Shown: positions 45,339 through 55,062 of the stretch, in pieces
Layout of the letters: every line of letters starts with the position of its first letter
How positions within the stretch are numbered: the stretch's first letter is position 1
From: Jeotgalibacillus malaysiensis
GTDB taxonomy: Bacteria; Bacillota; Bacilli; Bacillales; Jeotgalibacillaceae
NCBI GenBank assembly: GCA_000818095.1
Contig: CP009416.1
Span: 1,782,501-1,846,500, forward strand
Direction of reading: 5' to 3'
DNA length: 64,000 bases
Translations under genes and position numbers: made by a program
The notes under the pieces: model-generated
Seen by the model: only the letters and a program-made list of their open reading frames with translations
Databases searched by the model: none
What the model was told of the DNA's origin: nothing

Positions 45339-45360
45339 GATCACGATTGATCTCATCTAT

Positions 45361-45387
45361 AAAAACTACTCAATATCAGCTGAGTAG
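45361..45387 (-). terminator. Terminator formed by the last codons of birA
   Basis: CTACTC and GAGTAG pair around a loop. The stem spans the final codons and the TAG stop of birA, then TTTTTAT follows on the minus strand. Confidence 0.7.
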
Positions 45388-46340
45388 ATCAGGTGTGTCT
45401 CTCCGGTTTCATCAATCAGTTTCAGTACACCTTCATTTGTAATTCCGGATGCGAAGCCTTTAATTTCTTTATTTAACGTTCTTGCAGTGATCTGTCTGCC
45501 AATCGTCACAGCATATTTTTCCCATATTTCTTTAATCGGCTCAAAACCCTCTTTTATATAGACAGCATAGTATTTTTCAAGGTTAGATAAAATCTCCTGA
45601 ACGATACCTGCTCTTGAGAATGTTTTGTCACTCTCAATATGAAGAGAGGTTGCAATCTCTCTGATGTCATCAGAAAAATCCTCAGCTGACTGATTCACGT
45701 TAATGCCCATTCCGATAATAAGTGAGTGAATCTGTTCACTATCCGCCTGAAGTTCTGTTAAAATGCCCGTTACTTTTTTTCCATTAATCAAGAGATCGTT
45801 AGGCCATTTTATATCTACATCCAGGTCACATTTATCTTTAATCGCTTCTACTATCGCAACAGCTGCTATTAATGTAAACTGAGGAGCTTTTTGAGGCGGA
45901 AGAGAAGGTCTCAGTAATAAACTCATCCATATGCCCGTTCCCTTTGGTGAATGCCAGGATCTTGCCATCCGGCCTCTACCTGAGACCTGCTCTTCAGCAA
46001 TTACCAGCGTTCCCTCAGGTGCAGTCTCCTGTGCAAGGCGATGCGCGATTTTTTGTGTGCTTTCAACAGACTCCAAAAAGAGAACGGACCTGCCAAGTGT
46101 CTCTGTTTTCAGACCAACCAGCAGATTGTTTTCATTAAGTTCATCAGTCTTGCCAAGAAGCCTGTATCCTTTTTTTCGTCTGGATTCAATCATAAAGCCT
46201 GAGGACCTTAAATCTTCAATGTGCTTCCATATAGCAGTTCTTGAACAACCCGCCTGATCTGCAAGTTCCTGACCGGAGAAGTAGCTGTTATCTGAAGAAG
46301 AAAGTGCTTCCAGTATAGATTCTCTTATCTTTGAAGCCAT
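45366..46340 (-). CDS. birA: Biotin--protein ligase and biotin repressor BirA
   Basis: A 324-residue bifunctional protein. The N-terminal helix-turn-helix (YFSGQELADQAGCSRTAIWKHIEDL) gives repressor activity on biotin genes. The ligase core shows the biotinyl-AMP loop SGRGRMARSWHSPKG and KWPNDLLINGKKVTGIL. The ATG at 46340 is chosen over the GTG at 46355; GGTGG lies seven bases before it. It overlaps cca by 16 bases. Confidence 0.96.
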   Translation of the reverse strand: MASKIRESILEALSSSDNSYFSGQELADQAGCSRTAIWKHIEDLRSSGFMIESRRKKGYRLLGKTDELNENNLLVGLKTETLGRSVLFLESVESTQKIAHRLAQETAPEGTLVIAEEQVSGRGRMARSWHSPKGTGIWMSLLLRPSLPPQKAPQFTLIAAVAIVEAIKDKCDLDVDIKWPNDLLINGKKVTGILTELQADSEQIHSLIIGMGINVNQSAEDFSDDIREIATSLHIESDKTFSRAGIVQEILSNLEKYYAVYIKEGFEPIKEIWEKYAVTIGRQITARTLNKEIKGFASGITNEGVLKLIDETGETHLIYSADIE

Positions 46341-47512
46341 GTTGTTTCCACCCACTTTTTAATATCACTCATATTGTTTTGTAATTGACCGCTGAGAATT
46401 AATTGTTCGATGATTTCAGTGCATTCTTTAACCCAGGGGCCTCCCCCTTTGCCTGTCCATTTTATTAGATGGGATCCTCTGAAAGCGAGATCAGACCTGG
46501 TTTTGATGACCATTGATTGATAAAGATTATCCAGATGCTCTGAATTGAAGTATTCACGATTCCATACAGCAGTGATCCTCTCAGCTGACTTTACAGCTTC
46601 TATTCCATAATGATATAGATCCACACGGTTAAACATCCTGTTTTTCCTGAGCTGCAAAAGATCTGCTAACAGCTTTTGTTTTTGAATCACTTTATTAGAC
46701 ATTCTCCACTTTTTGAGCAGGACAAATATATCCTGGTATTCACCGATACAAATAATCAGCGCCAGCCGTTCCTCGGGCTGAAGTGACTGCCATTTCAACT
46801 CTTTTAAAAGCATAACAATATTCTTTGTTATCAGATCAGGTATATAACTAAGAATGTCTGCTGTGACTGCATATTGTAATGCTTTTTGCATTGCCGGACC
46901 GGCTAATAATTTTTCAAACTCCGCAGTAATTCTTTCCTGGGCCACCTTAGTTAACGTATGAGCGTTTTTTTTAATTGCTTCGAATGTATGATGCTCTATT
47001 GAAAAGTCCAGCTGGGATACAAAGCGGACCGCTCTCAGCATCCGCAGGGCATCTTCATTAAATCTTTCATCCGGAATACCAACTGTCCTGATCTCCCTGT
47101 TGCTAAGATCAATACGCCCACCAAAAAGGTCTGTCAGCTGATAGGATGAAGAGAGTGCCATGGCGTTCATTGTAAAATCTCTTCTTTTGAGATCCTCTTC
47201 TAGAGATCTAACAAATGTAACTTCATCCGGCCTTCTGCTATCAGAATAAGTACTTTCAGTTCTGAAGGTTGTCACTTCAAACTGACCTTTTTCATGCAAA
47301 ACCATTACGGTTCCATGTTCTATTCCTATATCAATCGTTTTATTAAAAATTTTTTTGATTTCTTCCGGGGTTGCTGATACAGCAATATCAATATCATTGA
47401 TTTCTCTCTTCAGAAAATAATCACGCACACATCCGCCGACAAAATAAGCCTCAAACCCGTGAGCTTCGATATCATTTAGCACCGGCAGCGCCTGACCAAA
47501 TAATTTATTCAT
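46325..47512 (-). CDS. cca: CCA-adding tRNA nucleotidyltransferase
   Basis: Adds or repairs the 3' CCA of tRNAs. The 395-residue class II enzyme shows the GGxVRD loop ([11 protein letters not shown]), the catalytic DxD in [20 protein letters not shown] and the nucleotide-selecting [12 protein letters not shown]. The ATG at 47512 is preferred to 47521, which sits directly on the ribosome binding site. The start overlaps the bshA end by eight bases. Confidence 0.96.
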   Translation of the reverse strand: MNKLFGQALPVLNDIEAHGFEAYFVGGCVRDYFLKREINDIDIAVSATPEEIKKIFNKTIDIGIEHGTVMVLHEKGQFEVTTFRTESTYSDSRRPDEVTFVRSLEEDLKRRDFTMNAMALSSSYQLTDLFGGRIDLSNREIRTVGIPDERFNEDALRMLRAVRFVSQLDFSIEHHTFEAIKKNAHTLTKVAQERITAEFEKLLAGPAMQKALQYAVTADILSYIPDLITKNIVMLLKELKWQSLQPEERLALIICIGEYQDIFVLLKKWRMSNKVIQKQKLLADLLQLRKNRMFNRVDLYHYGIEAVKSAERITAVWNREYFNSEHLDNLYQSMVIKTRSDLAFRGSHLIKWTGKGGGPWVKECTEIIEQLILSGQLQNNMSDIKKWVETTWLQR

Positions 47513-48650
47513 TCCGCACATCCTCGTTCAATAAATCAGCATACATTGCTTCGTACTGCCGGATGATTTTACTTGAGTGAAAATCATTTTGTACAGTGAC
47601 AACTGCCTCACGTGAGAAGGCTGAATGCAGCTCTTCATCCCTTAGAAGGTTCACTGCAGCTGTACCCATTGATTCTGTGTCGCCTACAGGAAATACATAG
47701 CCGTTTTTTTGATCCATCACAACTTCAGGTATCCCTCCTGCATCAGTTCCTATACACGGTACACCACAAGCCATTGCTTCTAATGCCACCAGACCGAAGC
47801 TTTCCTTTTCAGATAAAAGAAGCATCAGGTCACTGATCGAATATAATTCTTCAAGGTTATCCTGTTTACCAAGAAAGAGAACGTGCTCTTTTAATCCAAG
47901 TTCATCCACCCGTTTTAATACAGCAGACATTTCCGGACCATCACCGGCAAGGATCAGCTTTGAAGGAATTTCTCTTTGAATATTTGCAAAAACAGTCACA
48001 ACGTCAAGCACTCTTTTTACCTTACGGAAGTTCGAGACATGAATAATAATCTTTTCATGATCTTCAATGCCATAATCCTTTCTCAGATAATCAGACTGGA
48101 CTTTTCTGTAAATTCTCTCATCAAGAAAATTGTATAATACGTCTATCTGTTTATCAGGTGCAATCAGATCTTTTGTTTGCTTAACTAACGCATGAGATAC
48201 AGCTGTAACCCGGTCAGATTTTTCAATCCCGAACTTTATCGCTTTTGTAAGACTGTCATCAACGCCAAGCACCGTTATATCTGTGCCGTGTAAAGTTGTG
48301 ACGATTTTTACGTTGCTATTTGCCATCTGTTTTCCCATAATCGCACAGACTGCATGTGGAATGGCATAATGAACATGAAGAATGTCCAGTTCTTCCCTTT
48401 CAATCACATCAGCCATTTTATTAGCAAGAGCAATATCATAAGGCGGATATTGAAAAACGGAATAGTGATTTACCTCAACCTGATGAAAATAAATATTTGA
48501 ATACATCTTGTTCAGCCGGAAAGGAATACTTGATGTAATAAAGTGAATCTGATGTCCTTTTTCAGCCAGTAACTTACCAAGCTCAGTAGCTATCACACCT
48601 GACCCGCCAACGGTCGGATAACAGGTAATGCCTATTTTCATTTTCTTCAT
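47505..48650 (-). CDS. bshA: N-acetyl-glucosaminyl L-malate synthase BshA
   Basis: The first enzyme of bacillithiol synthesis, a GT4 glycosyltransferase joining GlcNAc from UDP-GlcNAc to malate. The 381-residue protein has [19 protein letters not shown] at the start and the retaining-transferase E-x7-E motif in [19 protein letters not shown]. It overlaps bshB1 by four bases (ATGA). Confidence 0.96.
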   Translation of the reverse strand: MKKMKIGITCYPTVGGSGVIATELGKLLAEKGHQIHFITSSIPFRLNKMYSNIYFHQVEVNHYSVFQYPPYDIALANKMADVIEREELDILHVHYAIPHAVCAIMGKQMANSNVKIVTTLHGTDITVLGVDDSLTKAIKFGIEKSDRVTAVSHALVKQTKDLIAPDKQIDVLYNFLDERIYRKVQSDYLRKDYGIEDHEKIIIHVSNFRKVKRVLDVVTVFANIQREIPSKLILAGDGPEMSAVLKRVDELGLKEHVLFLGKQDNLEELYSISDLMLLLSEKESFGLVALEAMACGVPCIGTDAGGIPEVVMDQKNGYVFPVGDTESMGTAAVNLLRDEELHSAFSREAVVTVQNDFHSSKIIRQYEAMYADLLNEDVRNE

Positions 48651-49342
48651 AATACACCTGCTATATGTTTGTCTAGGAGAAGGGGTTTATCAGTCTTAAA
48701 TCCTTCAGCCATCTTTACTTCTACTTCTTTACCAAAAACTCTGTCACGCGACATAACCGTTTCTATATAATCATCAGTCAGTGGAGTCTGAACGCCATCG
48801 ACAGGTGTGAATTGACTTTGATAAGCGGTGAGTGCGCGTAACTTCTGATCACTGAAATCAGTTATATCAATGACAAAATCTGGTTTATGTATTCCATTGA
48901 TCATATAATGATATACTTGTGTCTTATGCGGTTCTTGACCGGTGTCAATTTTTCTAATCCTTGAAGAAAATACAGCTTCAAGAACAAGCTTTGCTGCATG
49001 AATATGATCAGGGTGTCTGTCTTCATAATATGGACAGAATACAATTTTCGGTCTGACTTCCCTGATAACTCTTACAACCCGTTCAATTGACTGCTGATCA
49101 GCCGTAAAATTCCGGTCACCCAGATCAAGATTTATTCTTCTTTTCACACCCAGAATCCGTGCTGCGTTATCAGCTTCGAACAGTCTGTTTTCCGGTGTGC
49201 CGTTTGATGATTTTTCTGCTCTCGTCAGATCACAGATCACTGCAGTTAATCCTTCATTTATCCACTTGGCCAGTGTGCCGCCCATTCCGATCTCCACGTC
49301 ATCTGAATGAGCGCCTATCGCCAGTATATCGGCTTCATGCAT
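48647..49342 (-). CDS. bshB1: Bacillithiol deacetylase BshB1
   Basis: Removes the acetyl group from GlcNAc-malate, the second step to bacillithiol. The 231-residue LmbE-like zinc hydrolase carries the AHxDD motif ([12 protein letters not shown]) and the third ligand in [12 protein letters not shown]. Ser replaces the Pro usual in AHPDD, a variation that is common in this family. It overlaps mgsA by eight bases. Confidence 0.95.
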   Translation of the reverse strand: MHEADILAIGAHSDDVEIGMGGTLAKWINEGLTAVICDLTRAEKSSNGTPENRLFEADNAARILGVKRRINLDLGDRNFTADQQSIERVVRVIREVRPKIVFCPYYEDRHPDHIHAAKLVLEAVFSSRIRKIDTGQEPHKTQVYHYMINGIHKPDFVIDITDFSDQKLRALTAYQSQFTPVDGVQTPLTDDYIETVMSRDRVFGKEVEVKMAEGFKTDKPLLLDKHIAGVL

Positions 49343-49718
49343 GCTTCAGCTCACCTCTAATAATTCCGCTAATTAAGATATGAGCAGACCCGATATTTGT
49401 CGCCATTGGAATGTTGTAGACATCACCGAGCCTTACAAGCGCGGAAACATCCGGTTCATGCGGCTGGGCTGTAAGTGGATCCCGGAAAAAGAATACCGCG
49501 TCTAGCTCCTGATTTGCAATCTTAGCACCAATTTCCTGATCTCCACCGAGCGGACCGGATTTAAATCTGTGTATTGGAAGATTTGTCAGTTCATTTATTT
49601 TTTTCCCTGTTGTTCCGGTTGCAAAGAGTTGATGTTTCGCAAATTCTTCTTTGAATTCATCAACAAATTTCAATAGTTCTTCTTTTTTCTCATCATGGGC
49701 GATTAATGCGATATTCAT
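49335..49718 (-). CDS. mgsA: Methylglyoxal synthase
   Basis: Turns dihydroxyacetone phosphate into methylglyoxal. The 127-residue enzyme has [21 protein letters not shown] (phosphate loop), [12 protein letters not shown] with catalytic Asp, and [15 protein letters not shown]. The ATG 49718 is chosen; GGAG lies about eight bases upstream. It is fused by overlap to bacillithiol genes whose product helps detoxify methylglyoxal. Confidence 0.96.
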   Translation of the reverse strand: MNIALIAHDEKKEELLKFVDEFKEEFAKHQLFATGTTGKKINELTNLPIHRFKSGPLGGDQEIGAKIANQELDAVFFFRDPLTAQPHEPDVSALVRLGDVYNIPMATNIGSAHILISGIIRGELKHA

Positions 49719-49730
49719 CAAACCATCTCC

Positions 49731-50531
49731 TTAATCAATAATATTTTCAACACCATAGATCAGTTCTTTAAGGTCCATAATTGTATGAATACACAGTTTC
49801 ACACCTGACATGAATGATCCCCGATCATGTGAATCATGTTTAATTGTAAGCAGCTGCCCTTCTCCTCCAAACATGACCTGCTGGTGAGCAACAAGACCAG
49901 GCAGTCTGACGCTATGAATGCGTATGCCATCAATGTCACCACCACGTGCGCCTTCAATTGTTTCTTTCTCATCAGGATGGCCCTGCTGCTTTGAAGCACG
50001 TTGCTTCTGAATCATTTCGGCAGTTTTAAGTCCGGTTCCCGATGGTGCATCAAGTTTCTGGTCATGATGCATTTCAATGATTTCAACATCTTCAAAATAT
50101 TTTGCTGCCATTTGTGAAAATTTCATCATTAAAATTGCGCCGATTGCAAAGTTCGGTGCGATAATTGTACCTAACTGATTTTCTTTTGACAGCTCCTTTA
50201 GTTCTTCTAATTCCTCTTTGGTAAAACCGGTCGTTCCAATAACCGGTCTGACTCCGTTTTGCAGAGCAGTTTTAGCATGAATGTACCCTGTTTCAGGCGT
50301 TGTGAGATCGACAAGCACATCTGGTTTTACAGTACTGAAACATTCTTCAGGACTTGTAAAGATGACTGCGTCTGCACTGAACCCTTCCAGATCAGACAGT
50401 TTTTGCTGATTATACTGTCTGTCAATAACAGCCGAAAGCTTCATTCCTTCAGTCTGTTCTACCAGCTTTACTGCTTCTTTCCCCATTTTGCCACGCGGAC
50501 CTGCAATGACTACTGAAATATCTTTTGACAT
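49731..50531 (-). CDS. dapB: 4-hydroxy-tetrahydrodipicolinate reductase
   Basis: Reduces the lysine and diaminopimelate precursor using NAD(P)H. The 266-residue protein has the nucleotide loop [45 protein letters not shown] (catalytic His and Lys) and the C-terminal [15 protein letters not shown]. It begins one base after the ypjD stop. Confidence 0.97.
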   Translation of the reverse strand: MSKDISVVIAGPRGKMGKEAVKLVEQTEGMKLSAVIDRQYNQQKLSDLEGFSADAVIFTSPEECFSTVKPDVLVDLTTPETGYIHAKTALQNGVRPVIGTTGFTKEELEELKELSKENQLGTIIAPNFAIGAILMMKFSQMAAKYFEDVEIIEMHHDQKLDAPSGTGLKTAEMIQKQRASKQQGHPDEKETIEGARGGDIDGIRIHSVRLPGLVAHQQVMFGGEGQLLTIKHDSHDRGSFMSGVKLCIHTIMDLKELIYGVENIID

Positions 50532-50532
50532 A

Positions 50533-50871
50533 TTACTTATCCTCCTTCTTAGTCCATCTGTCTTTATCTCTCGTTCTGAATTTATTCATTACCTTGTGAT
50601 GAGCTTCTTCTAGACTGATTCCCTGTTCATTGGCAAAACAGATGAGTACAAAAAGGAGATCGCCAAGTTCTTCTTCAATCGTACTTGCATCTTCTGTGTT
50701 CTTCTTAGGTTTTTCACCATAATGGTGATTTATTTCTCTTGACAGCTCTCCTAACTCTTCAGTCATACGGGCAAGCATTGTTAAGGGCTTAAAGTACCCT
50801 TCCTTGAATTGTCCGATATACTGATCTACATCTTTCTGCATATCTTTAACTGTAAATTGATTATCTTTCAT
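50533..50871 (-). CDS. ypjD: MazG-like nucleotide pyrophosphohydrolase
   Basis: A 112-residue all-helical MazG-fold protein. The metal-binding acidic residues are in [14 protein letters not shown] and [17 protein letters not shown] (E-x3-D). Such enzymes hydrolyse nucleoside triphosphates, often aberrant ones. It is the first gene of ypjD-dapB-mgsA-bshB1-bshA-cca-birA. Confidence 0.92.
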   Translation of the reverse strand: MKDNQFTVKDMQKDVDQYIGQFKEGYFKPLTMLARMTEELGELSREINHHYGEKPKKNTEDASTIEEELGDLLFVLICFANEQGISLEEAHHKVMNKFRTRDKDRWTKKEDK

Positions 50872-50888
50872 TTGTTACCTCCATAATA

Positions 50889-50918
50889 TTGCTATTAGAT
50901 TGCTAATTAGCATATAAT
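50889..50918 (+). promoter_or_regulatory. Promoter of the YitT-family gene
   Basis: TTGCTA (50889-50894) and TATAAT (50913-50918) are 18 bases apart, 30 bases before the GTG start. Confidence 0.5.
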
Positions 50919-50947
50919 GTTGAACGTATGTATAAGGGGGGCTTAAC

Positions 50948-51817
50948 GTGTTTGGTCTGAAAATAAAAAATATATTCTTTATTATATTGGGTGCTGCAGT
51001 ATTCAGCTTCGGCATTGTTCATTTTAACATTCAAAATAATCTGGCTGAAGGCGGATTTACAGGCATTACGCTATTATTATACTTCATATTTGATCTCAAG
51101 CCTTCAATAACGAATCTGCTGTTAAATATTCCTGTGTTCATAGTAGGCTGGAAGCTGCTCGGATTGAGATCTTTTCTCTACACGCTGCTCGGAACATTAA
51201 GTGTATCACTTTTCCTTGAATTATTTTATATTTATCAATTCTCTATTCCACTTTCAAATGATTTGTTTTTAGCTGCTCTATTTGCAGGTGCTTCAATCGG
51301 TGTAGGTCTTGGTATTATTTTCAGGTATGGCGGTACGACGGGCGGTGTGGATATTATTGCTCGGCTTGTGAAAAAGTATATAGGCTGGAGTATGGGCCGG
51401 ACAATGTTTATTTTTGATGCAGCCGTTATTATCTTATCACTTGCGACTTATTTAAATTACAGAGAGGGAATGTATACACTTGTTGCGGTTTTTGTTGGGG
51501 CAAGAGTGATTGACTTTATGCAGGAAGGTGCTTATACAGCAAGAGGCGCAATGATTATTTCACCGTATCAGAAAAAGATTGCTGACCTGATCGCTACAGA
51601 AATGGATCGGGGCGTAACGGTACTTACAGGTTATGGTCATTATTCCAAGGAGAAACGCGAGGTATTATATTGTGTTGTCGGAAGAAATGAACTGGTCAGA
51701 TTAAAAAATCTGATTACTTCTGTAGATCCACATGCTTTTGTATCTGTTACAGACGTTCATGACGTATTAGGTGAAGGCTTTACATTAGATGAAAATAAAA
51801 AACCTATAGAGACTTAA
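50948..51817 (+). CDS. ypjC: YitT-family membrane protein
   Basis: A 289-residue protein with about five membrane spans (roughly residues 7-170) followed by a cytosolic DUF2179 domain (ARGAMIISPYQKKIADLI through DVHDVLGEGF). The family marks are HFNIQNNLAEGGFTGIT and FRYGGTTGGVDIIARL. No transported substrate is known. The start is GTG with AAGGGGGG upstream. It is divergent from ypjD. Confidence 0.88.
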   Translation: MFGLKIKNIFFIILGAAVFSFGIVHFNIQNNLAEGGFTGITLLLYFIFDLKPSITNLLLNIPVFIVGWKLLGLRSFLYTLLGTLSVSLFLELFYIYQFSIPLSNDLFLAALFAGASIGVGLGIIFRYGGTTGGVDIIARLVKKYIGWSMGRTMFIFDAAVIILSLATYLNYREGMYTLVAVFVGARVIDFMQEGAYTARGAMIISPYQKKIADLIATEMDRGVTVLTGYGHYSKEKREVLYCVVGRNELVRLKNLITSVDPHAFVSVTDVHDVLGEGFTLDENKKPIET

Positions 51818-51854
51818 AAAGCCGTAAGCTTCTGTTTGGAAGCTTACGGCTTTT
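51817..51854. terminator. Bidirectional terminator after ypjC
   Basis: AAAAGCCGTAAGCTTC and its complement form a perfect 16-bp stem with a 6-base loop. It ends six bases before the stop codon of the opposing metallopeptidase. Confidence 0.9.
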
Positions 51855-51859
51855 ATTAT

Positions 51860-52537
51860 TTAGTCGTCTCCATTCATTCCGATAAACATTAGAATAAATC
51901 TGAGCAATTCAAGTAGTGCCACTAATGCAGCTGCTACATAGGTAAGTGCTGCAGCATTTAATACTTTCTTAGCGTGTGGTTCTTCTTCATTTCTGATTAG
52001 CCCGATACCAACCATCTGGTTCATAGCACGGGATGAGGCATTAAATTCAACCGGTAGTGTAACAAACTGGAACAAAACTGCTGCAGCGAAGAAAATAATG
52101 CCGCCAAGCATAAATTCCATTGAACCGAGAAGCATACCTGCAATAATCAGGATAAATGAAAAGTTGGATCCTAGATTTGCAACAGGGACAAGTTTATGGC
52201 GCAGTCTCAGGAATGCATAACTTTCAGCGTCCTGGATCGCATGTCCCACTTCATGGGCTGCTACAGCTGCTCCTGCGACTGACATACCATGATAATTATC
52301 AGGTGATAGTACGATCTCTTTCGTTCTCGGATTGTAGTGATCACTCAGAAACCCTTTTCCGGGCTTTACAGCCACATCATAAATTCCATTCTCATGAAGA
52401 ATTCTCTGTGCTACTTCAGCGCCAGTCATATTTGCTGTTGTCTGAACTTTAGAGTATTTTTTATACGTCTTTTTCACGCGGCTGCTTGCCCATAAAGGCA
52501 GTATTAAAATCAGCGCAAAATAAATCAGGATTTCCAT
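51860..52537 (-). CDS. YugP-type neutral zinc metallopeptidase
   Basis: A 225-residue membrane protein with the zinc motif HEVGH in AAVAAHEVGHAIQDA, an N-terminal membrane segment and further hydrophobic segments after residue 120. The third ligand is likely the Glu in PVEFNASSRA. It belongs to the COG2738/YugP group. Its substrate is unknown. Confidence 0.9.
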   Translation of the reverse strand: MEILIYFALILILPLWASSRVKKTYKKYSKVQTTANMTGAEVAQRILHENGIYDVAVKPGKGFLSDHYNPRTKEIVLSPDNYHGMSVAGAAVAAHEVGHAIQDAESYAFLRLRHKLVPVANLGSNFSFILIIAGMLLGSMEFMLGGIIFFAAAVLFQFVTLPVEFNASSRAMNQMVGIGLIRNEEEPHAKKVLNAAALTYVAAALVALLELLRFILMFIGMNGDD

Positions 52538-52593
52538 TCAGACCCTCCATTTTATTTGTTTGATTAAATTTTACCTTTGAATTAAATTTACTG

Positions 52594-52737
52594 TCAATTG
52601 TTACGTTCACGCTCCGGCATATTCTTTTTGTGATCGACATATTTTCGCCATGAAACATAAAATAGAACGGAAAGAATAGAACTTAGTGTAAACAAACTGA
52701 ACACGATAAACGGAATATTGAACACCGTAAGCAGCAT
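52594..52737 (-). CDS. Small single-span membrane protein
   Basis: A 47-residue frame beginning MLLTVFNIPFIVFSLFTLSS, one hydrophobic helix followed by a basic segment (SWRKYVDHKKN). GGAGG lies eight bases before the ATG at 52737. It lies 32 bases after ypjA and may be co-transcribed with it. I do not recognise a family, but the ribosome binding site and the membrane-protein layout support a real gene. Confidence 0.65.
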   Translation of the reverse strand: MLLTVFNIPFIVFSLFTLSSILSVLFYVSWRKYVDHKKNMPERERNN

Positions 52738-52769
52738 AAGTCATTCCTCCTTGACCTATGCTATGCCTG

Positions 52770-53375
52770 TTATTCTTTTCTATGTAAAGACCTCTGCCAT
52801 TCTTTTCGATATATTCCCGCATACCATGCGATTAACACCGAACAAACACTTAACCAGAAAGTGAAGTAACCGATGTGGTCAATCATTTCAGCTAACCTTG
52901 AATACACAGGATACTGCATATACACGTAGTCAATCACATCATTATGAAATGTCCATACAGCAGCCAGAACGATATGCCAGATCTTCATTCTGTAAAATGG
53001 AGCATATAAAAGACCCTGTACTGCCATCGCAGCATGTGAGAGTACGAGCATCCATGCAACGGCAGACATCTCACCCGTCACACCCCAGGTCAAAAAATTC
53101 ATAACAACTGCCCAGATCCCGTATTTAAAAAGCGTAATGATTGCCAATGCTTCAATGAGCGGCCACTGCCTGTTAATTAAATAACCGAAAATCACAATGG
53201 TAAAGAAAAGACTGGCAGTCGGACTGTCAGGTACAAAGATTAAAAAGATCGGTTCTGTATCTGCCAATTGAAATCTGTACCAGTAGTAGCCGTAGATTGT
53301 ACCAAGAAGATTTGTAATAAAAAGGATAATCAGAAAGTAACGGTTTGTCAGCCAAGAATAGATATATTCCTTCAT
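52770..53375 (-). CDS. ypjA: YpjA, DUF1405 membrane protein
   Basis: A 201-residue protein with five or six membrane spans. Marks of the family are TNRYFLIILFITNLLGTIYGYYWY and FLIFVPDSPTASLFFT, and the later VMNFLTWG and WTFHNDVIDY segments. Function unknown. In B. subtilis it also follows qcrC. Confidence 0.88.
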   Translation of the reverse strand: MKEYIYSWLTNRYFLIILFITNLLGTIYGYYWYRFQLADTEPIFLIFVPDSPTASLFFTIVIFGYLINRQWPLIEALAIITLFKYGIWAVVMNFLTWGVTGEMSAVAWMLVLSHAAMAVQGLLYAPFYRMKIWHIVLAAVWTFHNDVIDYVYMQYPVYSRLAEMIDHIGYFTFWLSVCSVLIAWYAGIYRKEWQRSLHRKE

Positions 53376-53543
53376 TTTCCTACCTCCACAGTCAAATGGA
53401 TCAATTGTTTATCATTTGTTTTGTTACTCGTGACTGTTGATTAAATAACAGTGGCCGACTAATGTGGTTACAGGATAGCAGACCATGTATTTTCAATCAG
53501 CAGCTATTCAGTATGCTGGAGTTAACTAAACAATATGATTAAA

Positions 53544-53570
53544 AAAAGAGCCGGATTATCCGGCTCTTTT
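53544..53570 (-). terminator. Terminator of qcrABC
   Basis: AAAAGAGCCGG and CCGGCTCTTTT form an 11-bp stem around ATTAT, with a T run on the minus strand, six bases after the qcrC stop. Confidence 0.9.
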
Positions 53571-53575
53571 AAATA

Positions 53576-54340
53576 TTATTCTGCTGCAGGATCTGAGAGG
53601 AATTCAGCAAGCTGCTGAAGTTCTTCGTCTGAACCTTCAAACAGTCCGGCAGGCATATTGCCCTGTCCGTTAACTGCAATGTCAGCAATCTCTTCTGGTG
53701 ACAGGCCTGATTCAGCTAGTGCAGGTCCTGCTCCACCTTCAAGGTTTTCACCATGACAGTTAATACAGCCCTGCTGTTCATAGATCGCATAACCTTCTGC
53801 TTCAGTATTGATCTCAACTTCAGCTACGATCTCACCCTGACTGCGCTGTGTTTCCCAGTCGTGATAAGCAACTGATTCCCAAGTCAGGAAGATCGTTGCA
53901 GCAACAGCAAGAAGCATAAATCCTGTTGCAAGCGGTCGCTTACCAGGACGGCGCGCCGGTCCGCGATCAAGAAATGGTGCAAGCAGTAAAGCGCCAAATG
54001 CAATACCAGGAATAACGAAAGCACCAATTACGTTGTATGGACCAGAAGCGAAATCATATTTCAGCAGCTGGTATAAGAATAAGAAGTACCAGTCAGGAAG
54101 AGGAATATATCCTGCATCCGTCGGGTCAGCTATTTTCTCAAGCGGCGGTTCGTGCGCTACGGTTAAAGCTAAGAAGCCAATTAAGAACACAGAACCTACC
54201 AACCATTCTTTTAATAGAAAGTTCGGCCAGAAAGCTTCCGTTTTTCCAGGAAACTCTGAGTAATCTTTAGGAATATTTGGTTTACGATTCGCCGGAACAC
54301 GCGAGTCTCCGACAAACTTCATCCCTTTTCCACGATGCAT
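53576..54340 (-). CDS. qcrC: Menaquinol:cytochrome c reductase subunit QcrC
   Basis: A 254-residue protein that joins a subunit IV-like membrane part (three spans, about 45-165; PLPDWYFLFLYQLLKY) to a cytochrome c domain with the heme motif QGCINCHGENLEGG. The heme methionine ligand is probably in GQGNMPAGLF. GGAGGG precedes the ATG by six bases. Together with QcrA and QcrB it forms complex III. Confidence 0.97.
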   Translation of the reverse strand: MHRGKGMKFVGDSRVPANRKPNIPKDYSEFPGKTEAFWPNFLLKEWLVGSVFLIGFLALTVAHEPPLEKIADPTDAGYIPLPDWYFLFLYQLLKYDFASGPYNVIGAFVIPGIAFGALLLAPFLDRGPARRPGKRPLATGFMLLAVAATIFLTWESVAYHDWETQRSQGEIVAEVEINTEAEGYAIYEQQGCINCHGENLEGGAGPALAESGLSPEEIADIAVNGQGNMPAGLFEGSDEELQQLAEFLSDPAAE

Positions 54341-54370
54341 AGTTTTCCCTCCTTTTCAATCCAGATGTTT

Positions 54371-55045
54371 TTACAGTGGTCCTGAGATACCCTGCTTACG
54401 AATCATGATAAAGTGGGCTGCCATCAGACCAAGTAGTGCACCTGGCAGGAAGAATACGTGAATTGCAAAGAATCTGGTTAATGTCTGAGCACCCAGTATG
54501 CTCGCATCCCCTGCTAATAGAACACGGATCTGCTCACCGATAAATGGTGTTGCAGCAGCAATTTCAATACCTACCTTAGTTGCGAATAACGCTTTCATAT
54601 CCCAAGGCAGAAGATAACCTGTGAAACCTAGTCCAAGCATAACGAAGAAAATAAGTACGCCTACTACCCAGTTAAGCTCACGCGGCTTTTTGTAGGCACC
54701 TGTGAAGAATACCCGTAAAGTATGAAGAAACATCATGACAATAACAAGACTGGCTCCCCAGTGGTGCATCCCACGGACAATAACGCCGAAGGCAACTTCA
54801 TTTTGTAAGTAATAAACTGAACGCCATGCATTTTCGATATCCGGCACATAATACATGGTCAAAAACATTCCGGATAAGATCTGTATAACGGTAACAAAGA
54901 ATGTCAATCCGCCGAAGCAGTATACGAAAGCTGAGAAGTGGTGAGCGGGGTTAACGTGCTCAGGAACTTCGTGATCAGCAATGTCACGCCACATTGGGGT
55001 GATATCCAACCGTTCATCTACCCAATCATAAATCTTATTAAGCAC
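54371..55045 (-). CDS. qcrB: Cytochrome b6-type subunit QcrB
   Basis: A 224-residue cytochrome b with four membrane spans. Heme-ligand histidines lie in GMHHWGASLVIVMMFLHTLRVF and FFAIHVFFLPGALLGLMAAHF. The cysteine in HHFSAFVYCFGGLTFF corresponds to the residue binding an extra covalent heme in b6-type proteins. The start is GTG with GGAGG eight bases upstream. Confidence 0.97.
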   Translation of the reverse strand: MLNKIYDWVDERLDITPMWRDIADHEVPEHVNPAHHFSAFVYCFGGLTFFVTVIQILSGMFLTMYYVPDIENAWRSVYYLQNEVAFGVIVRGMHHWGASLVIVMMFLHTLRVFFTGAYKKPRELNWVVGVLIFFVMLGLGFTGYLLPWDMKALFATKVGIEIAAATPFIGEQIRVLLAGDASILGAQTLTRFFAIHVFFLPGALLGLMAAHFIMIRKQGISGPL

Positions 55046-55062
55046 CCATTACGCCTCCTTTA

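Noticed and set aside
54037-54270. Open frames of 76-77 codons on the plus strand inside qcrC
   Set aside because: They lie wholly within a clear qcrC gene and have no ribosome binding site or recognisable domain.
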